The notes under the pieces were generated by a model that saw only the letters and a list, made by a program, of their open reading frames with translations, had not been told where the DNA came from and made no database searches. A DNA stretch of 64,000 nt, taken from Marivivens aquimaris (lineage in GTDB: Bacteria > Pseudomonadota > Alphaproteobacteria > Rhodobacterales > Rhodobacteraceae). The stretch covers positions 744,001 through 808,000 of the forward strand of contig NZ_JADBGB010000001.1 of assembly GCF_015220045.1 (NCBI RefSeq), given 5' to 3'. The position numbers and the translations under genes were made by a program. This document shows positions 6,776-14,677 of this stretch, in pieces. How positions within the stretch are numbered: position 1 is the stretch's first letter; each line of letters opens with the position of its first letter.

Positions 6776-8390
6776 CGGTCTCACCAGCAGCAGCTTCCAC
6801 ACCGCTCGCAGCGGCGACGGTCAAAGCCGATGTGATGGCTTCGGTCAGATCGCTCGTGTCGATCGACGGATAGGCCTCGCGGATCATCTCGCGTAGCTCA
6901 GGCAGATCAGACGCGCTTTCGGACATGGCAAAGATGCGGTCGATCATTGCCTGCACTACCGGTCCGACTTGGTCTTCCATCGGTGCAATGAAGGGCTTGC
7001 CGGAGGTCAATTCGCTCAGAGGGCCGTCAGAGGGCCGCTCTTGTGCTTGGGGCGCAACGATACCCGACAACTCGTCATAGCGTTTAAGCGGCGCGGAAAA
7101 ACGTTTAACGGGGTCATTCGGGGCCTCGGGTGGAGTTGCAGGCGCGATCTGCGCGCCCATCGGATGCAAAATGCGGTCTTTTGCGTCCGGATCAGCGAGG
7201 CCGAACTTGTCGCGAACCTCCGACTCCGACACGCGCATGCCGCGGTCGATCGCCTTGCCGACACCTTCCATCCAGAGTGAGAGGTCTTCCGCCTCGGGCC
7301 TGCCGATGATGACGCGCGGGCTTTTTGCATCGGGGCCATAGTTCAGGGTTGTCCAAGGGCGGATCAGCTGGGCATTGACGACAGCCTGCAGCGCCTTCGC
7401 GTCTGCACGCTCGATGTCCTCTTGGACCTGTCTATGCTCTTTGCCCGAGCCAAGACCGCCGGTGACCGCATCGGTTGTCGCGGTTTGACCGAGGACCAGT
7501 TTTGAAACCTGTCGATCGAACCAGTCGGCGCGCTTCTCATAGAGGTCGGAAGATGCGCCGACGTTTCCGGCCTCGACGAATTCGATCTGCATGCTCTGAG
7601 GAATGATCGCTGCGCAATCGCCCGCGATGTTCGCCACCGCCTGAAAGAGCTTCCGGCGGTCATCCTCTGAGGCCCCCGTGTCGTACCTGCCCACGCGGAT
7701 CGGCTGACCATAGGTCGCACTGAAAATGGCCCAGTCGCGCAGGGTGAAGGCTTTGAACAGATAGCTCCACATTGCGATCCGCGCGAGGCCGCTCCGAAGA
7801 GGCAGGCCGGACTTCGCCTTGAGGCGCGTGGTAATGAACTTGAAGCCCGGCAGTTCGCGAGTGCCGCCGTCGATACGGAGGAGCGGGCGGGCGAACGAGG
7901 TGCGGTCGAATTCGAAGAAGCGAGGGTCGCGGTATTCGAGGCGCGATGGCTGGAACTGTCCCATCGACATGTCCCAGATGATTTCAGTTATCGAATAGCC
8001 CTTGCCGATGGCGTCGAGCATGTCGAAGACTTCGTCGGCCAACTCGTCGCGGCGCAGCCACTGGCGCACTTCGTCGGCGCGGGCGACGTCGGCCGGATCC
8101 TCCGATGCGGCTTCGACAGTAAAGTCCAGCTGAGAAACAGAGCGGCGACGTGTGGACAGCACCCCGGTATAGTGCGGATCGCGCTCTTCGATTACCTCTG
8201 CAAGTTCGAGATAGCTGTTGGCATTGCCGCTCTCGGCTTCGCGCAGGATCGCGGCGAGCTTGTTCGGGTCAAGGCCGTCGCCCGGATGACCCGTCATCGG
8301 CGTGCGGACGCCGCCGTAGGTCGGGGCGGCGATTTCGGCGGTGAGGGTGGCGCGCTCGATCGGGCGGCCAAATGCGTCGAGTAGAGCCAT
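6768..8390 (-). CDS. Portal protein, Mu gp29 family (DUF935)
   Basis: A 540-residue portal protein of the DUF935/Mu gp29 type, forming the dodecameric vertex through which DNA enters the head. Typical blocks are the start ALLDAFGRPI, then EERDPHYTGVLSTRR (residues about 70-85), GKGYSITEIIWDM, and RDWAIFSATYGQPIRVGRYD. Its start ATG shares one base with the stop of the ASCH gene. Length is normal for the family (about 500-550). Confidence 0.95.
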   Translation of the reverse strand: MALLDAFGRPIERATLTAEIAAPTYGGVRTPMTGHPGDGLDPNKLAAILREAESGNANSYLELAEVIEERDPHYTGVLSTRRRSVSQLDFTVEAASEDPADVARADEVRQWLRRDELADEVFDMLDAIGKGYSITEIIWDMSMGQFQPSRLEYRDPRFFEFDRTSFARPLLRIDGGTRELPGFKFITTRLKAKSGLPLRSGLARIAMWSYLFKAFTLRDWAIFSATYGQPIRVGRYDTGASEDDRRKLFQAVANIAGDCAAIIPQSMQIEFVEAGNVGASSDLYEKRADWFDRQVSKLVLGQTATTDAVTGGLGSGKEHRQVQEDIERADAKALQAVVNAQLIRPWTTLNYGPDAKSPRVIIGRPEAEDLSLWMEGVGKAIDRGMRVSESEVRDKFGLADPDAKDRILHPMGAQIAPATPPEAPNDPVKRFSAPLKRYDELSGIVAPQAQERPSDGPLSELTSGKPFIAPMEDQVGPVVQAMIDRIFAMSESASDLPELREMIREAYPSIDTSDLTEAITSALTVAAASGVEAAAGETDA

Positions 8391-8788
8391 CAGATTGCTT
8401 CCTCTTGAAGTAGTGCTGCGGTGCCTTGGCCCCAGCAGATCAACTCACCCTCGAACGGCTGGTGAGAGTAGGGCAGGCCATAGAGCTTCGTGAACCATGC
8501 TTTCATCTGCTCGAAGTCGGTGAAGCCATCGGCCCTCGCCAGCTCTTCCGGATCGGGCATGACACGCCCGTCGACGATGATGCGCTTCTGCTCGATCACG
8601 ATGGACGCGGCAAAGATGCAGGTGACCCGCTTCAGCAGCTGGCAATTCTTCGTCCGCATACCGATGTAGAGTTGAAGCTCGTCACCAAAGACCGCGTGAC
8701 CGTTTTTCCGAGCCGTGCGAATGGTCATGGACTTGCGCCCGCTGCGGACCTCTTCGGCGAACTGGGCGGCGAAGTTATAGGCTACCAT
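8390..8788 (-). CDS. ASCH-domain-like phage protein
   Basis: A 132-residue protein between terminase and portal genes, not present in Mu. The start MVAYNFAAQFAEEVRSGRKS, followed by MTIRTARKN, GDELQLYIGMRT and a final PFEGELICWG, matches ASCH-type proteins encoded by many alphaproteobacterial phages. ASCH folds are related to PUA and are proposed to bind RNA or modified nucleotides. There is no evidence here for a structural role; it may be an accessory gene carried in the head operon. Confidence 0.75.
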   Translation of the reverse strand: MVAYNFAAQFAEEVRSGRKSMTIRTARKNGHAVFGDELQLYIGMRTKNCQLLKRVTCIFAASIVIEQKRIIVDGRVMPDPEELARADGFTDFEQMKAWFTKLYGLPYSHQPFEGELICWGQGTAALLQEEAI

Positions 8789-8803
8789 TGAACAAACCTT
8801 TCT

Positions 8804-9058
8804 TCACTTTCGTCCGCTTCCGCGATGTCGAGCGACCGGAATAACCCGTGGCCATCCTGCAGAGGCATCGCGATATCCTTGGTCAGGATCAGGTGAGACA
8901 CCTGAAACCCACTTGCCGGAGTAGCCACACTGGCAGGCAAGTCGTCCTTCAGTTTTAAAGAGGCCGAAACCGCGCGGGCGACGGCGCTCTAGATTGACCG
9001 AGCCTTTGGTGCCTCGGCAGCACGGGCAACACGTCACTGCAATTGGTCTGATCGACAT
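8804..9058 (-). CDS. Small zinc-ribbon-like phage protein
   Basis: An 84-residue protein with a CCPCC cluster near residue 10 and CQCGYSGKW near residue 42, the spacing of a treble-clef or zinc-ribbon knuckle. The ATG at 9058 is preferred over one three codons upstream because it shares a base with the terminase stop (TGATG). It lies between terminase and the ASCH gene. Function unknown; a nucleic-acid-binding accessory role in packaging is possible. Confidence 0.65.
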   Translation of the reverse strand: MSIRPIAVTCCPCCRGTKGSVNLERRRPRGFGLFKTEGRLACQCGYSGKWVSGVSPDPDQGYRDASAGWPRVIPVARHRGSGRK

Positions 9059-10728
9059 CAAATCCATCCTCCGAGTTTACCGATGATCGAGCCGAGTGTG
9101 CCGCGCGGTTCGTCAGCTTCCTCGACGGGCGTCTGGGTCATCCGCCCCTCAGGCGGCTTGTTCGTGACAGGCTGATAGTCGTACTCGGCCCACCGTTGGC
9201 GGCTGGCGTAGTCTGCCAGCACCAAAGCAATAGCGAAGTCGCCGTGACGCTTTTTGCCGCTGCCGCTGGCCTTTTCGGTTTCACGCACATCCGGCACGCG
9301 AGGGGTGCCGCGAATGACCTTCACTTTCCGCAGATCGGTCAGGTGGTCATCGTCCGCTACCAGCGCGATCATGTCGTCCTCGAACGCGGTCTTCAGCTTC
9401 GGCATGTGCGCGGCGTACCACTTTTCCGACAGCTTGACGGCTTCGACCAACCCGCTGCTGCCGTCGCCGTCTCGGGCACCGAACTCGCGCTGCATATCTT
9501 CGGCGACGGTCCAGCCCATGCCGACCGCGTCGAACCCGGCGCCGACCAAGCGGCTGCGCACATATTGCAAGACTGCGCGGGTGATTTCCTTCTGTTCGGC
9601 ACCCGGCACATTGCGCAGCTCGAAGCAGAGAGCCTCGCGGCGGCGAAGGTTCGCCTCGATCGCCAGCAGAGAACCGACCGTCAAGTCGGCGACGCGGGCG
9701 AAGTCGAAGCCGAACGCAAAGCGCAGGTCGAGATCAAGTGCGCTTAAAGCGGCCTTCAAACGGTCTAAAAACGGCTCCATCAACGAACGCTGTTCAACGT
9801 CCGAAAGGTGCAAATAGTTGGCCGGAAGTTCGAGACGGAGGATCTCGCCCGGAACGGTCATGCGGGCCTCGATCAGCGGAGCGGGTAGCCACGTTCCAGA
9901 GCCTTGGGTCGGGATACAGAAGAGTTCTTCGTCAGCGCCGTCGCCGTAAAAGTCGATGATGTCCTGACGCCACTTGGCTTCACCCTCGGGCGACCAGTCG
10001 ACGCCTGTGACGAGACAGATGCGCTCATAGAGGCCATCGCGCAGCGCGTCATCGATGTCGATCTTCAAATGGGCGTAAGGTCTGCGCCCACCAAGGATGT
10101 CTTGGATAACCTCGTTGAAGGTGTTGGTGGTGCCGTCATGGGTTGAGCAGACAACGACCTGACCGCCCCACATCAGGAACGCCAGCGCGGCCTTCAGCAG
10201 TTCGGGCAGGCTATCGACGAATGCGGCTTCGTCTATGATGACGCAGCCTTGCTTGCCGCGCAGCGAGCGAGGCGCGGATGACAGGGCGATGATTTCATAT
10301 CCGCTGGCGAACTGGATGCGGAACGCCTTGATCGACTTCTGCCCTTCTTCGTCGCTGTCGTCGAAGAGCGTCTCTTCCAGCTCATTGGCTGCGATGGCAA
10401 AGGCCCGTGCCCACATTGCGCAGGCGTCGATGAACTCGCGTGTCATCTCCTGCGAGTAGGAGATATACATGACATCCATACCCGCTGCCGACTTCGCGCG
10501 ACCGGCGCGCAGAGCGGCATAAGCGGCGAGGCCCCATGTCAGGCCGATCCGGCGGGACTTCTCGACGAACAGCACCTGCGTCGAGGTGCTGTCGAGGAGA
10601 CCAACGACTTTCTGTTGGTACGGCAGCAACGCCTTCGGAACACCAACTTCTTCGATGACATCGTCGATCGCATCTTTTGCGTCGCGGCGAAGTCGTTCCC
10701 ATTCGGCTTGTGAGATCGGCGCGGTCAT
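9058..10728 (-). CDS. Terminase large subunit, Mu gp28 family
   Basis: A 556-residue packaging ATPase/nuclease. The N-terminal ATPase shows VEKSRRIGLTWG (the Walker-A-like, arginine-containing version found in Mu gp28), a Walker B region GCVIIDEAAFVDSLPELL and the coupling motif VVVCSTHDGTTN. The C-terminal RNase-H-type nuclease begins with FAFGFDFARVADLTVG, whose Asp is a likely metal ligand. The ATG at 10728 overlaps the upstream stop by 4 bases; the longer frame to 10878 lies in that gene and is rejected. Confidence 0.95.
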   Translation of the reverse strand: MTAPISQAEWERLRRDAKDAIDDVIEEVGVPKALLPYQQKVVGLLDSTSTQVLFVEKSRRIGLTWGLAAYAALRAGRAKSAAGMDVMYISYSQEMTREFIDACAMWARAFAIAANELEETLFDDSDEEGQKSIKAFRIQFASGYEIIALSSAPRSLRGKQGCVIIDEAAFVDSLPELLKAALAFLMWGGQVVVCSTHDGTTNTFNEVIQDILGGRRPYAHLKIDIDDALRDGLYERICLVTGVDWSPEGEAKWRQDIIDFYGDGADEELFCIPTQGSGTWLPAPLIEARMTVPGEILRLELPANYLHLSDVEQRSLMEPFLDRLKAALSALDLDLRFAFGFDFARVADLTVGSLLAIEANLRRREALCFELRNVPGAEQKEITRAVLQYVRSRLVGAGFDAVGMGWTVAEDMQREFGARDGDGSSGLVEAVKLSEKWYAAHMPKLKTAFEDDMIALVADDDHLTDLRKVKVIRGTPRVPDVRETEKASGSGKKRHGDFAIALVLADYASRQRWAEYDYQPVTNKPPEGRMTQTPVEEADEPRGTLGSIIGKLGGWI

Positions 10729-11033
10729 GCGGCGAGTGCCTCCCATACGACGTTTGCGCGGGTCCATTGACCAGCAGTCAGCTGCCAAGTGCCGTGCGGG
10801 CCGAGGTCGATCAGCTCGTCGATCGACAGCTGGCCAAAGCCACCGCGCCAGCGATAGCCGGGCGCGATGCCATCCCAACGGCAGACCGGCAGGTCATGGC
10901 GGGTGCCGCAGCCGCAGGGGCAGATAACTTCCATCGTCCAAACGCGGTGAAGCCCGGCACGCGAGATGTGCCAGCTGCCTGCTTCGCGGCGCGCAAGTTG
11001 GGTGTCGAGGTCTAAGACGCGCAGCGCGTTCAT
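10725..11033 (-). CDS. Hypothetical phage protein with CPCGCG metal-binding motif
   Basis: A 102-residue protein between the small and large terminase genes. It contains CPCGCGTRHDLPVC around residues 38-51, a likely zinc site, and is otherwise rich in Trp and Gly. It is coupled by 4-base overlaps to both neighbours, so it is surely translated with the packaging genes. I do not recognise the family; a packaging or DNA-binding accessory role is only a guess. Confidence 0.65.
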   Translation of the reverse strand: MNALRVLDLDTQLARREAGSWHISRAGLHRVWTMEVICPCGCGTRHDLPVCRWDGIAPGYRWRGGFGQLSIDELIDLGPHGTWQLTAGQWTRANVVWEALAA

Positions 11034-11215
11034 GGGGCGACCTTTTCCATTTCGATCATGTAGGGGCGCCCGTTCAGCCAAGCGACGGTGCAGCGAAGGC
11101 CTTGGAACTGGAAGCACTGGCGTTCCCCGCGCAGGCGCGCCTTCAGGCGGGTCGGATACTTGGCCAGCAGCCAATTGCGGTTTGCCAGATGCACAGTCGC
11201 TTCGATCCCGATCAT
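11030..11215 (-). CDS. Hypothetical 61-residue phage protein
   Basis: A basic 61-residue protein joined by ATGA overlaps to the gp27 gene before it and the zinc-motif gene after it. It contains a short basic stretch (KYPTRLKARLRGERQ) and no known motif. The double overlap is the main sign that it is a real gene. Confidence 0.6.
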   Translation of the reverse strand: MIGIEATVHLANRNWLLAKYPTRLKARLRGERQCFQFQGLRCTVAWLNGRPYMIEMEKVAP

Positions 11216-11787
11216 TTCGGCACCTCGATCCCGAGGATGCGGGCCTTAATGGCGTCGGCGGCAGCAGGGGATAGACCTGCATCTTTCGCGGCCTTGGTCG
11301 CTTCGGCAGCGGCTTCCGCCTGAACCTCTTTGCGGATGCGGATGCGTTCGTCGGCCATCAGCTTTTCCCGCATTCCCGAGGAGGACATCACGTCCTTCAG
11401 CATCTTGCCGAGGAAGTGAAGCTCGCGCGGATCGATCTCATCAGCGTCACGCGACATCTGCGCTTGCATGACCTTGAATGCGAGTGTCGTGATCATCTGG
11501 AAGAGGACGTTGTGCCGCTTCGCTTCTTCGTCGAGACCTTGCTCTTTCATCCAGCCTTCGGCCCAAGCTGACGCCTGTTCCTGATACTTGATGAACTCCT
11601 GATATTCGGTGCCCCAAGCATGGACAGAGCTTTTGCCGACGCGCAGTTCGACACCGGCCTCTTCGAGCTTGAAGTTCAGCTCCTCGGTCACGGCAACATA
11701 GTCACCGAAGCCGCGGGCTTCGAGCGTCTCTTGAAGCCACTCGCGTAGCTCCGACGGGATGAGATCGATTTTGCGGGGCGGCGGCAT
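11212..11787 (-). CDS. Mu gp27-like protein (DUF3486), probable small terminase
   Basis: A 191-residue DUF3486 protein. It starts MPPPRKIDLIPSELREWLQE, the typical opening, followed by an HTH-like region containing the family VGKSSVHAWG motif around residue 48, and a helical C-terminal half. In Mu, gp27 sits before the large terminase gp28 and is thought to act as the DNA-recognising terminase subunit. The ATG at 11787 is set by the family start; the longer frame to 11877 overlaps the gp26 gene and is a shadow. Confidence 0.9.
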   Translation of the reverse strand: MPPPRKIDLIPSELREWLQETLEARGFGDYVAVTEELNFKLEEAGVELRVGKSSVHAWGTEYQEFIKYQEQASAWAEGWMKEQGLDEEAKRHNVLFQMITTLAFKVMQAQMSRDADEIDPRELHFLGKMLKDVMSSSGMREKLMADERIRIRKEVQAEAAAEATKAAKDAGLSPAAADAIKARILGIEVPK

Positions 11788-11788
11788 G

Positions 11789-12091
11789 TCAGAAGCCTGC
11801 ACTAGGGCGCTGGATGCCCGGATGTGTCGCGCGGTTCTTGGCGATCTCGATGCCACGGCCGGTAGCGACAACGACAAAGAAGCCCGCGCCGTGATCGGTC
11901 GCGGTGACGAAGCTGTTCTCGTTCAGCCACATCACGTCAGTGATGGTCTGATCGCGGGTCGAGGGAATGCCGAGAGAATAGAGCACATCCGTGAGGATCG
12001 AGATGTTGCAGGTGTACTCGGGGCAATTTTCGAGATGACGAAGGATCGCCAAACGACGGTGCTGCTGGAGCGCTTCAGCAAAGTTGCTCAT
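11789..12091 (-). CDS. Mu gp26-like winged-helix protein (VpaChn25_0724 family)
   Basis: A 100-residue protein with the family pattern HRRLAILRHLE, then LLxDVLYSLGIPSTRDQ-type sequence and a final HPGIQRPS. These small phage proteins resemble ArsR-type winged helices. It lies between gp25 and gp27, as in Mu. Overlap with the gp25 stop is 4 bases. It may help terminase or regulate late genes; the function is not established. Confidence 0.85.
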   Translation of the reverse strand: MSNFAEALQQHRRLAILRHLENCPEYTCNISILTDVLYSLGIPSTRDQTITDVMWLNENSFVTATDHGAGFFVVVATGRGIEIAKNRATHPGIQRPSAGF

Positions 12092-12429
12092 TTGGGACTC
12101 TCCATGAGGTACTGCGTCACTGTCCCAAGCCCTTTTTCCAATCGGGTCATGTTTTCTGACTGACTTCTGATCATGGTTTTGATTTCACGCACTGCGCCGC
12201 GTGTTTCGGTAATTGTGATCTGCATCTCGTGCATATCCTTCGCGGTGGGCAGCTGGGCCACGACTTCTTTGACTTGGGCGACTTCGGTCTGTGTGTCGCG
12301 CACGTCCTTTTCGACATCTTTCAGACGCTGGTCGTTGCGCTTGTTGCGTGCGGTCCAACCGGCAAATGCCATCGCGAAAATGGAAAACACGAGGCTCGCG
12401 ATCTTTGTGATAGGGTCGATCCACTCCAT
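12088..12429 (-). CDS. Mu gp25-like protein (DUF2730)
   Basis: A 113-residue protein with one N-terminal membrane segment (residues about 9-28) and a long coiled coil behind it, the DUF2730 layout. ATG at 12429 is used because the family starts with the short membrane anchor; the longer frame to 12585 overlaps the holin-like gene. Position between lysis genes and gp26 agrees with Mu. It could be a spanin-like or lysis-associated membrane protein, but this is unproven. Confidence 0.8.
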   Translation of the reverse strand: MEWIDPITKIASLVFSIFAMAFAGWTARNKRNDQRLKDVEKDVRDTQTEVAQVKEVVAQLPTAKDMHEMQITITETRGAVREIKTMIRSQSENMTRLEKGLGTVTQYLMESPK

Positions 12430-12433
12430 CACG

Positions 12434-12643
12434 TTAGCGTCCGATCGAATGGGTCGCCTTGATACGGCCGACGATGGACAGGACCGCGCCAAAGGTCGCG
12501 CCAGCGCCTGCGAATGCGGTTGCGAGCTGCTCTTGATCGCCTTCGGACACTGTATAGCCAAACGCGCCACCGGCGATTGATGCAACGGAGATGATGCCGC
12601 CCCAGACGGCTTTGCTTTCGTACCACTTCTTTTGGTTCAACAT
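12434..12643 (-). CDS. Holin-like small membrane protein
   Basis: A 69-residue protein with a short positively charged start, WYESKAVWGGIIS, then two hydrophobic stretches (about residues 12-29 and 40-58) and a basic tail. This is the layout of class II holins, and the gene lies 10 bases after the endolysin gene. The holin would permeabilise the inner membrane and release the endolysin. The assignment rests on topology and position. Confidence 0.65.
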   Translation of the reverse strand: MLNQKKWYESKAVWGGIISVASIAGGAFGYTVSEGDQEQLATAFAGAGATFGAVLSIVGRIKATHSIGR

Positions 12644-12653
12644 TGTACTCGTC

Positions 12654-13361
12654 CTAACTTTCGCGGGTGCTGAGTGGCTGACCGTCTGCGGTCAGATGGA
12701 TGATCTTGTTGGGTGCTGCGTACTGAGAGGGCCAGCGCGCACCGAGCAACCTTGCGCGGCTCATGCGTGTCACAGTGACCGCGTCGGATTGATTGCCGCC
12801 GAGGATGTGGAAGGCTTCTTCGTCTTCGCCCCAGTAGAAACCGACATGGCCCTGCCAGCCCGTGCGAGAGCCTCGCCAGAACACCACCACCGCGCCGAGC
12901 TGCGGCTTCACCGGCTTGCCGAAGGTGAGCCACTGGCGGGCACCGAGCGCGCCCTTGGGCGGCTCTTCGGTAGTAGTGGCTTTGAAGGCGGTTGCGACGA
13001 AGGCACCGCACCACGGGATTTCACGGGGGTCGATGTCGGCGATGCGGCCCGAGAACCACTTGCGAAGGCTGCTCAGATCACGGCCTTCGTGCAGGCCGCG
13101 CAAACGGGCTGCCTCTGCCATCCAAGGCATTCCGTCCTTCAGCTGAATGGTGCGGCCAAGCGGAGCGTCGAAGAGGGCCTGCAGTGTGAGAGGGCCAACG
13201 TAGGGACGTGCCCGGAAACCGATGGACTTCTTGAAGGCGACGATCGCCGCTTCGGTGCGCGGACCGATCACGCCATCGACGACGAGGGGACCGAAGCCTA
13301 ACTCGTTCAGCCTTTCTTGAAGTGCAATGGGGTCGAAGGTGGGATCGAGGGCGTTGGACAT
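12654..13361 (-). CDS. Endolysin: peptidoglycan-binding domain plus TIGR02594-type CHAP/NlpC domain
   Basis: A 235-residue lysis enzyme. Residues about 8-65 form a peptidoglycan-binding repeat (LQERLNELGFGPLVVDGVIG), and residues about 75-215 a TIGR02594-type cysteine peptidase with IPWCGAFV (catalytic Cys) and GHVGFYWG (catalytic His). It would cut peptide cross-links during lysis. No signal peptide is seen, in line with holin-dependent export. It is the first gene after the terminator module at 13397-13440, as expected for the Mu late promoter Plys. Confidence 0.9.
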   Translation of the reverse strand: MSNALDPTFDPIALQERLNELGFGPLVVDGVIGPRTEAAIVAFKKSIGFRARPYVGPLTLQALFDAPLGRTIQLKDGMPWMAEAARLRGLHEGRDLSSLRKWFSGRIADIDPREIPWCGAFVATAFKATTTEEPPKGALGARQWLTFGKPVKPQLGAVVVFWRGSRTGWQGHVGFYWGEDEEAFHILGGNQSDAVTVTRMSRARLLGARWPSQYAAPNKIIHLTADGQPLSTRES

Positions 13362-13396
13362 CTGGGCAGCTCCATGCTTGCCCCTGAAATTGCCCT

Positions 13397-13440
13397 TGCC
13401 CCTAAAACGAAAACACCCGCAACGAATTGCGGGTATTTCA
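13397..13440 (-). terminator. Intrinsic terminator module, copy 2 (after mor, before endolysin; Plys position)
   Basis: On the minus strand ACCCGCAA/TTGCGGGT hairpin (13415-13434) is followed by GTTTTCGTTTT. It begins at the mor stop codon and so ends the early/middle operon. It is nearly identical to the module at 5326-5370. Confidence 0.87.
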
Positions 13441-13815
13441 GAAGAGCGTGTCTTGTCGCGGATCGGGTGGTGGTCGAACCCGTGCGGTGTTCAAATACCC
13501 TCGGACGGTCACGTCAGTGACGTGCAGAGTGCGGGCAATTTCGGCAACGGGCAAGCCTTTTGTGTGAAGCACTCGCGCAAGCCAGTTTTTGGCCAGAGGT
13601 ACGCGCGGTGACAGGTGTCCGGTTTCTTGGCCCAAGCGCTTTGCAACTTCTTGGCCGAACTCTTTGACCAGTGCGCTGCGATACTTTGGGCTTTGCGGCC
13701 GATACAGTTCGCTGCCGCCAAACCGCAAGAGGAAGCGAACGGCCTCCTCTTCCCCCAGCACTTCGACGTACTTGGCGATGTGTGCCGGGGGCTTGGTGAA
13801 GGCGGGCTTGGTCAA
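13438..13815 (-). CDS. Mor/C-family middle or late transcription activator
   Basis: A 125-residue protein of the Mor transcription activator family. It has the conserved dimerisation part with LLRFGGSELYRP, where family members have FGG followed by two hydrophobic residues and Pro, and a C-terminal helix-turn-helix (GLPVAEIARTLHVTDVTVRGYLN). In Mu, Mor turns on the middle promoter, and C then activates the four late promoters. Only one such gene is seen here, just before the terminator and the endolysin operon, so it may activate late genes directly. Confidence 0.85.
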   Translation of the reverse strand: MTKPAFTKPPAHIAKYVEVLGEEEAVRFLLRFGGSELYRPQSPKYRSALVKEFGQEVAKRLGQETGHLSPRVPLAKNWLARVLHTKGLPVAEIARTLHVTDVTVRGYLNTARVRPPPDPRQDTLF

Positions 13816-14060
13816 GCGTCGATCTCGCGGCCGCTGCGGCGCGGGCGGCTTCGGGTCTTCAAGGTCACATATGTGCAGCGGTGATCTTCATCGAGATGAT
13901 AGCGGCGACCGTCTTTCAGAACGCCTGTGACACCGTCAAAACCTGCGGCCTTACTCACTATCGACGACACCTCGCGGCGGGCAGCTTCGATGTCGATGCC
14001 ATGCGTGTGAAAGAGATGTTGCAAAACAGCTGCATCGGTCACTTCGAAAGGGGACTTCAT
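13812..14060 (-). CDS. Hypothetical early phage protein
   Basis: An 82-residue protein upstream of and coupled by 4 bases to the mor gene. The C-terminus is very basic and the middle holds RRYHLDEDHRCTYV. No known family recognised. The tight coupling suggests it is produced together with the activator. Confidence 0.6.
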   Translation of the reverse strand: MKSPFEVTDAAVLQHLFHTHGIDIEAARREVSSIVSKAAGFDGVTGVLKDGRRYHLDEDHRCTYVTLKTRSRPRRSGREIDA

Positions 14061-14075
14061 AGGGTGATCTCCTCG

Positions 14076-14495
14076 TTAACGGTGAAACTCGATTTCTTCG
14101 CGATCGATCCAATCGCGCAGGGCCTTCAGGACTGTGTTGATCTGTTTGGTGTCGGTGAGCATGTCGACGTCGGCAGGCACCGCGCCCCATGCGTCGCCGA
14201 ACTTCGCGCGAATGAACTTGTTCAGACCGGCGCGGCCCGCAACGCGGGTTTTGCCGTGCTGCGACAGGGTCTTCCACATGACATGGATCAGGCGAATGTC
14301 GGCGCGATCGGCAGCTTTGAACGGCTTCTTGAAGGCACCTTTTTCGGTGAGGTGAGCGACGATGGTCTGTCGCTCCGCCTCGGTCATGTCGGTCAGGCTC
14401 TCTTTGCCGACCAGCTGCAGCTGCATTGCCTTGCGGGCGTCGTTATCGAGGCCAAGCGCACGGCAGCCGACGAAGATTTTGCTATGCTGGCTCAT
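14076..14495 (-). CDS. GemA / Mu gp16-like regulatory protein (DUF1018)
   Basis: A 139-residue protein of the gp16/DUF1018 family. It has IFVGCRALGLDNDARKAM near the start, the family block in which the protein recalls short phage regulators, and IRLIHVMWKTLSQHGK in the middle. In Mu, GemA alters host gene expression and supercoiling during development. The ATG at 14495 overlaps the preceding small membrane gene by 4 bases. Confidence 0.85.
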   Translation of the reverse strand: MSQHSKIFVGCRALGLDNDARKAMQLQLVGKESLTDMTEAERQTIVAHLTEKGAFKKPFKAADRADIRLIHVMWKTLSQHGKTRVAGRAGLNKFIRAKFGDAWGAVPADVDMLTDTKQINTVLKALRDWIDREEIEFHR

Positions 14496-14674
14496 GCTGC
14501 GATCCACCGCAGCAGCCACAAGCTCCCGACAAAAGCTATGGCAATTGAACCCGACATCTTGAAGAGCGTCTGACGAAACTCATTCTCGGGCGCTTCGCGT
14601 GCCAGCAGCATCGCCGATGCGATGATTGCGAAGACGCTGCCGACCAATGCGAGATTGATAAAGAGCACCAGCAT
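14492..14674 (-). CDS. Small two-helix membrane protein of the early region
   Basis: A 60-residue protein made of two hydrophobic segments (about residues 2-25 and 40-57) separated by a charged loop. It is coupled by an ATGA overlap to gemA. No known family; superinfection or membrane-related roles are possible but not supported by any motif. Confidence 0.55.
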   Translation of the reverse strand: MLVLFINLALVGSVFAIIASAMLLAREAPENEFRQTLFKMSGSIAIAFVGSLWLLRWIAA

Positions 14675-14677
14675 CTC

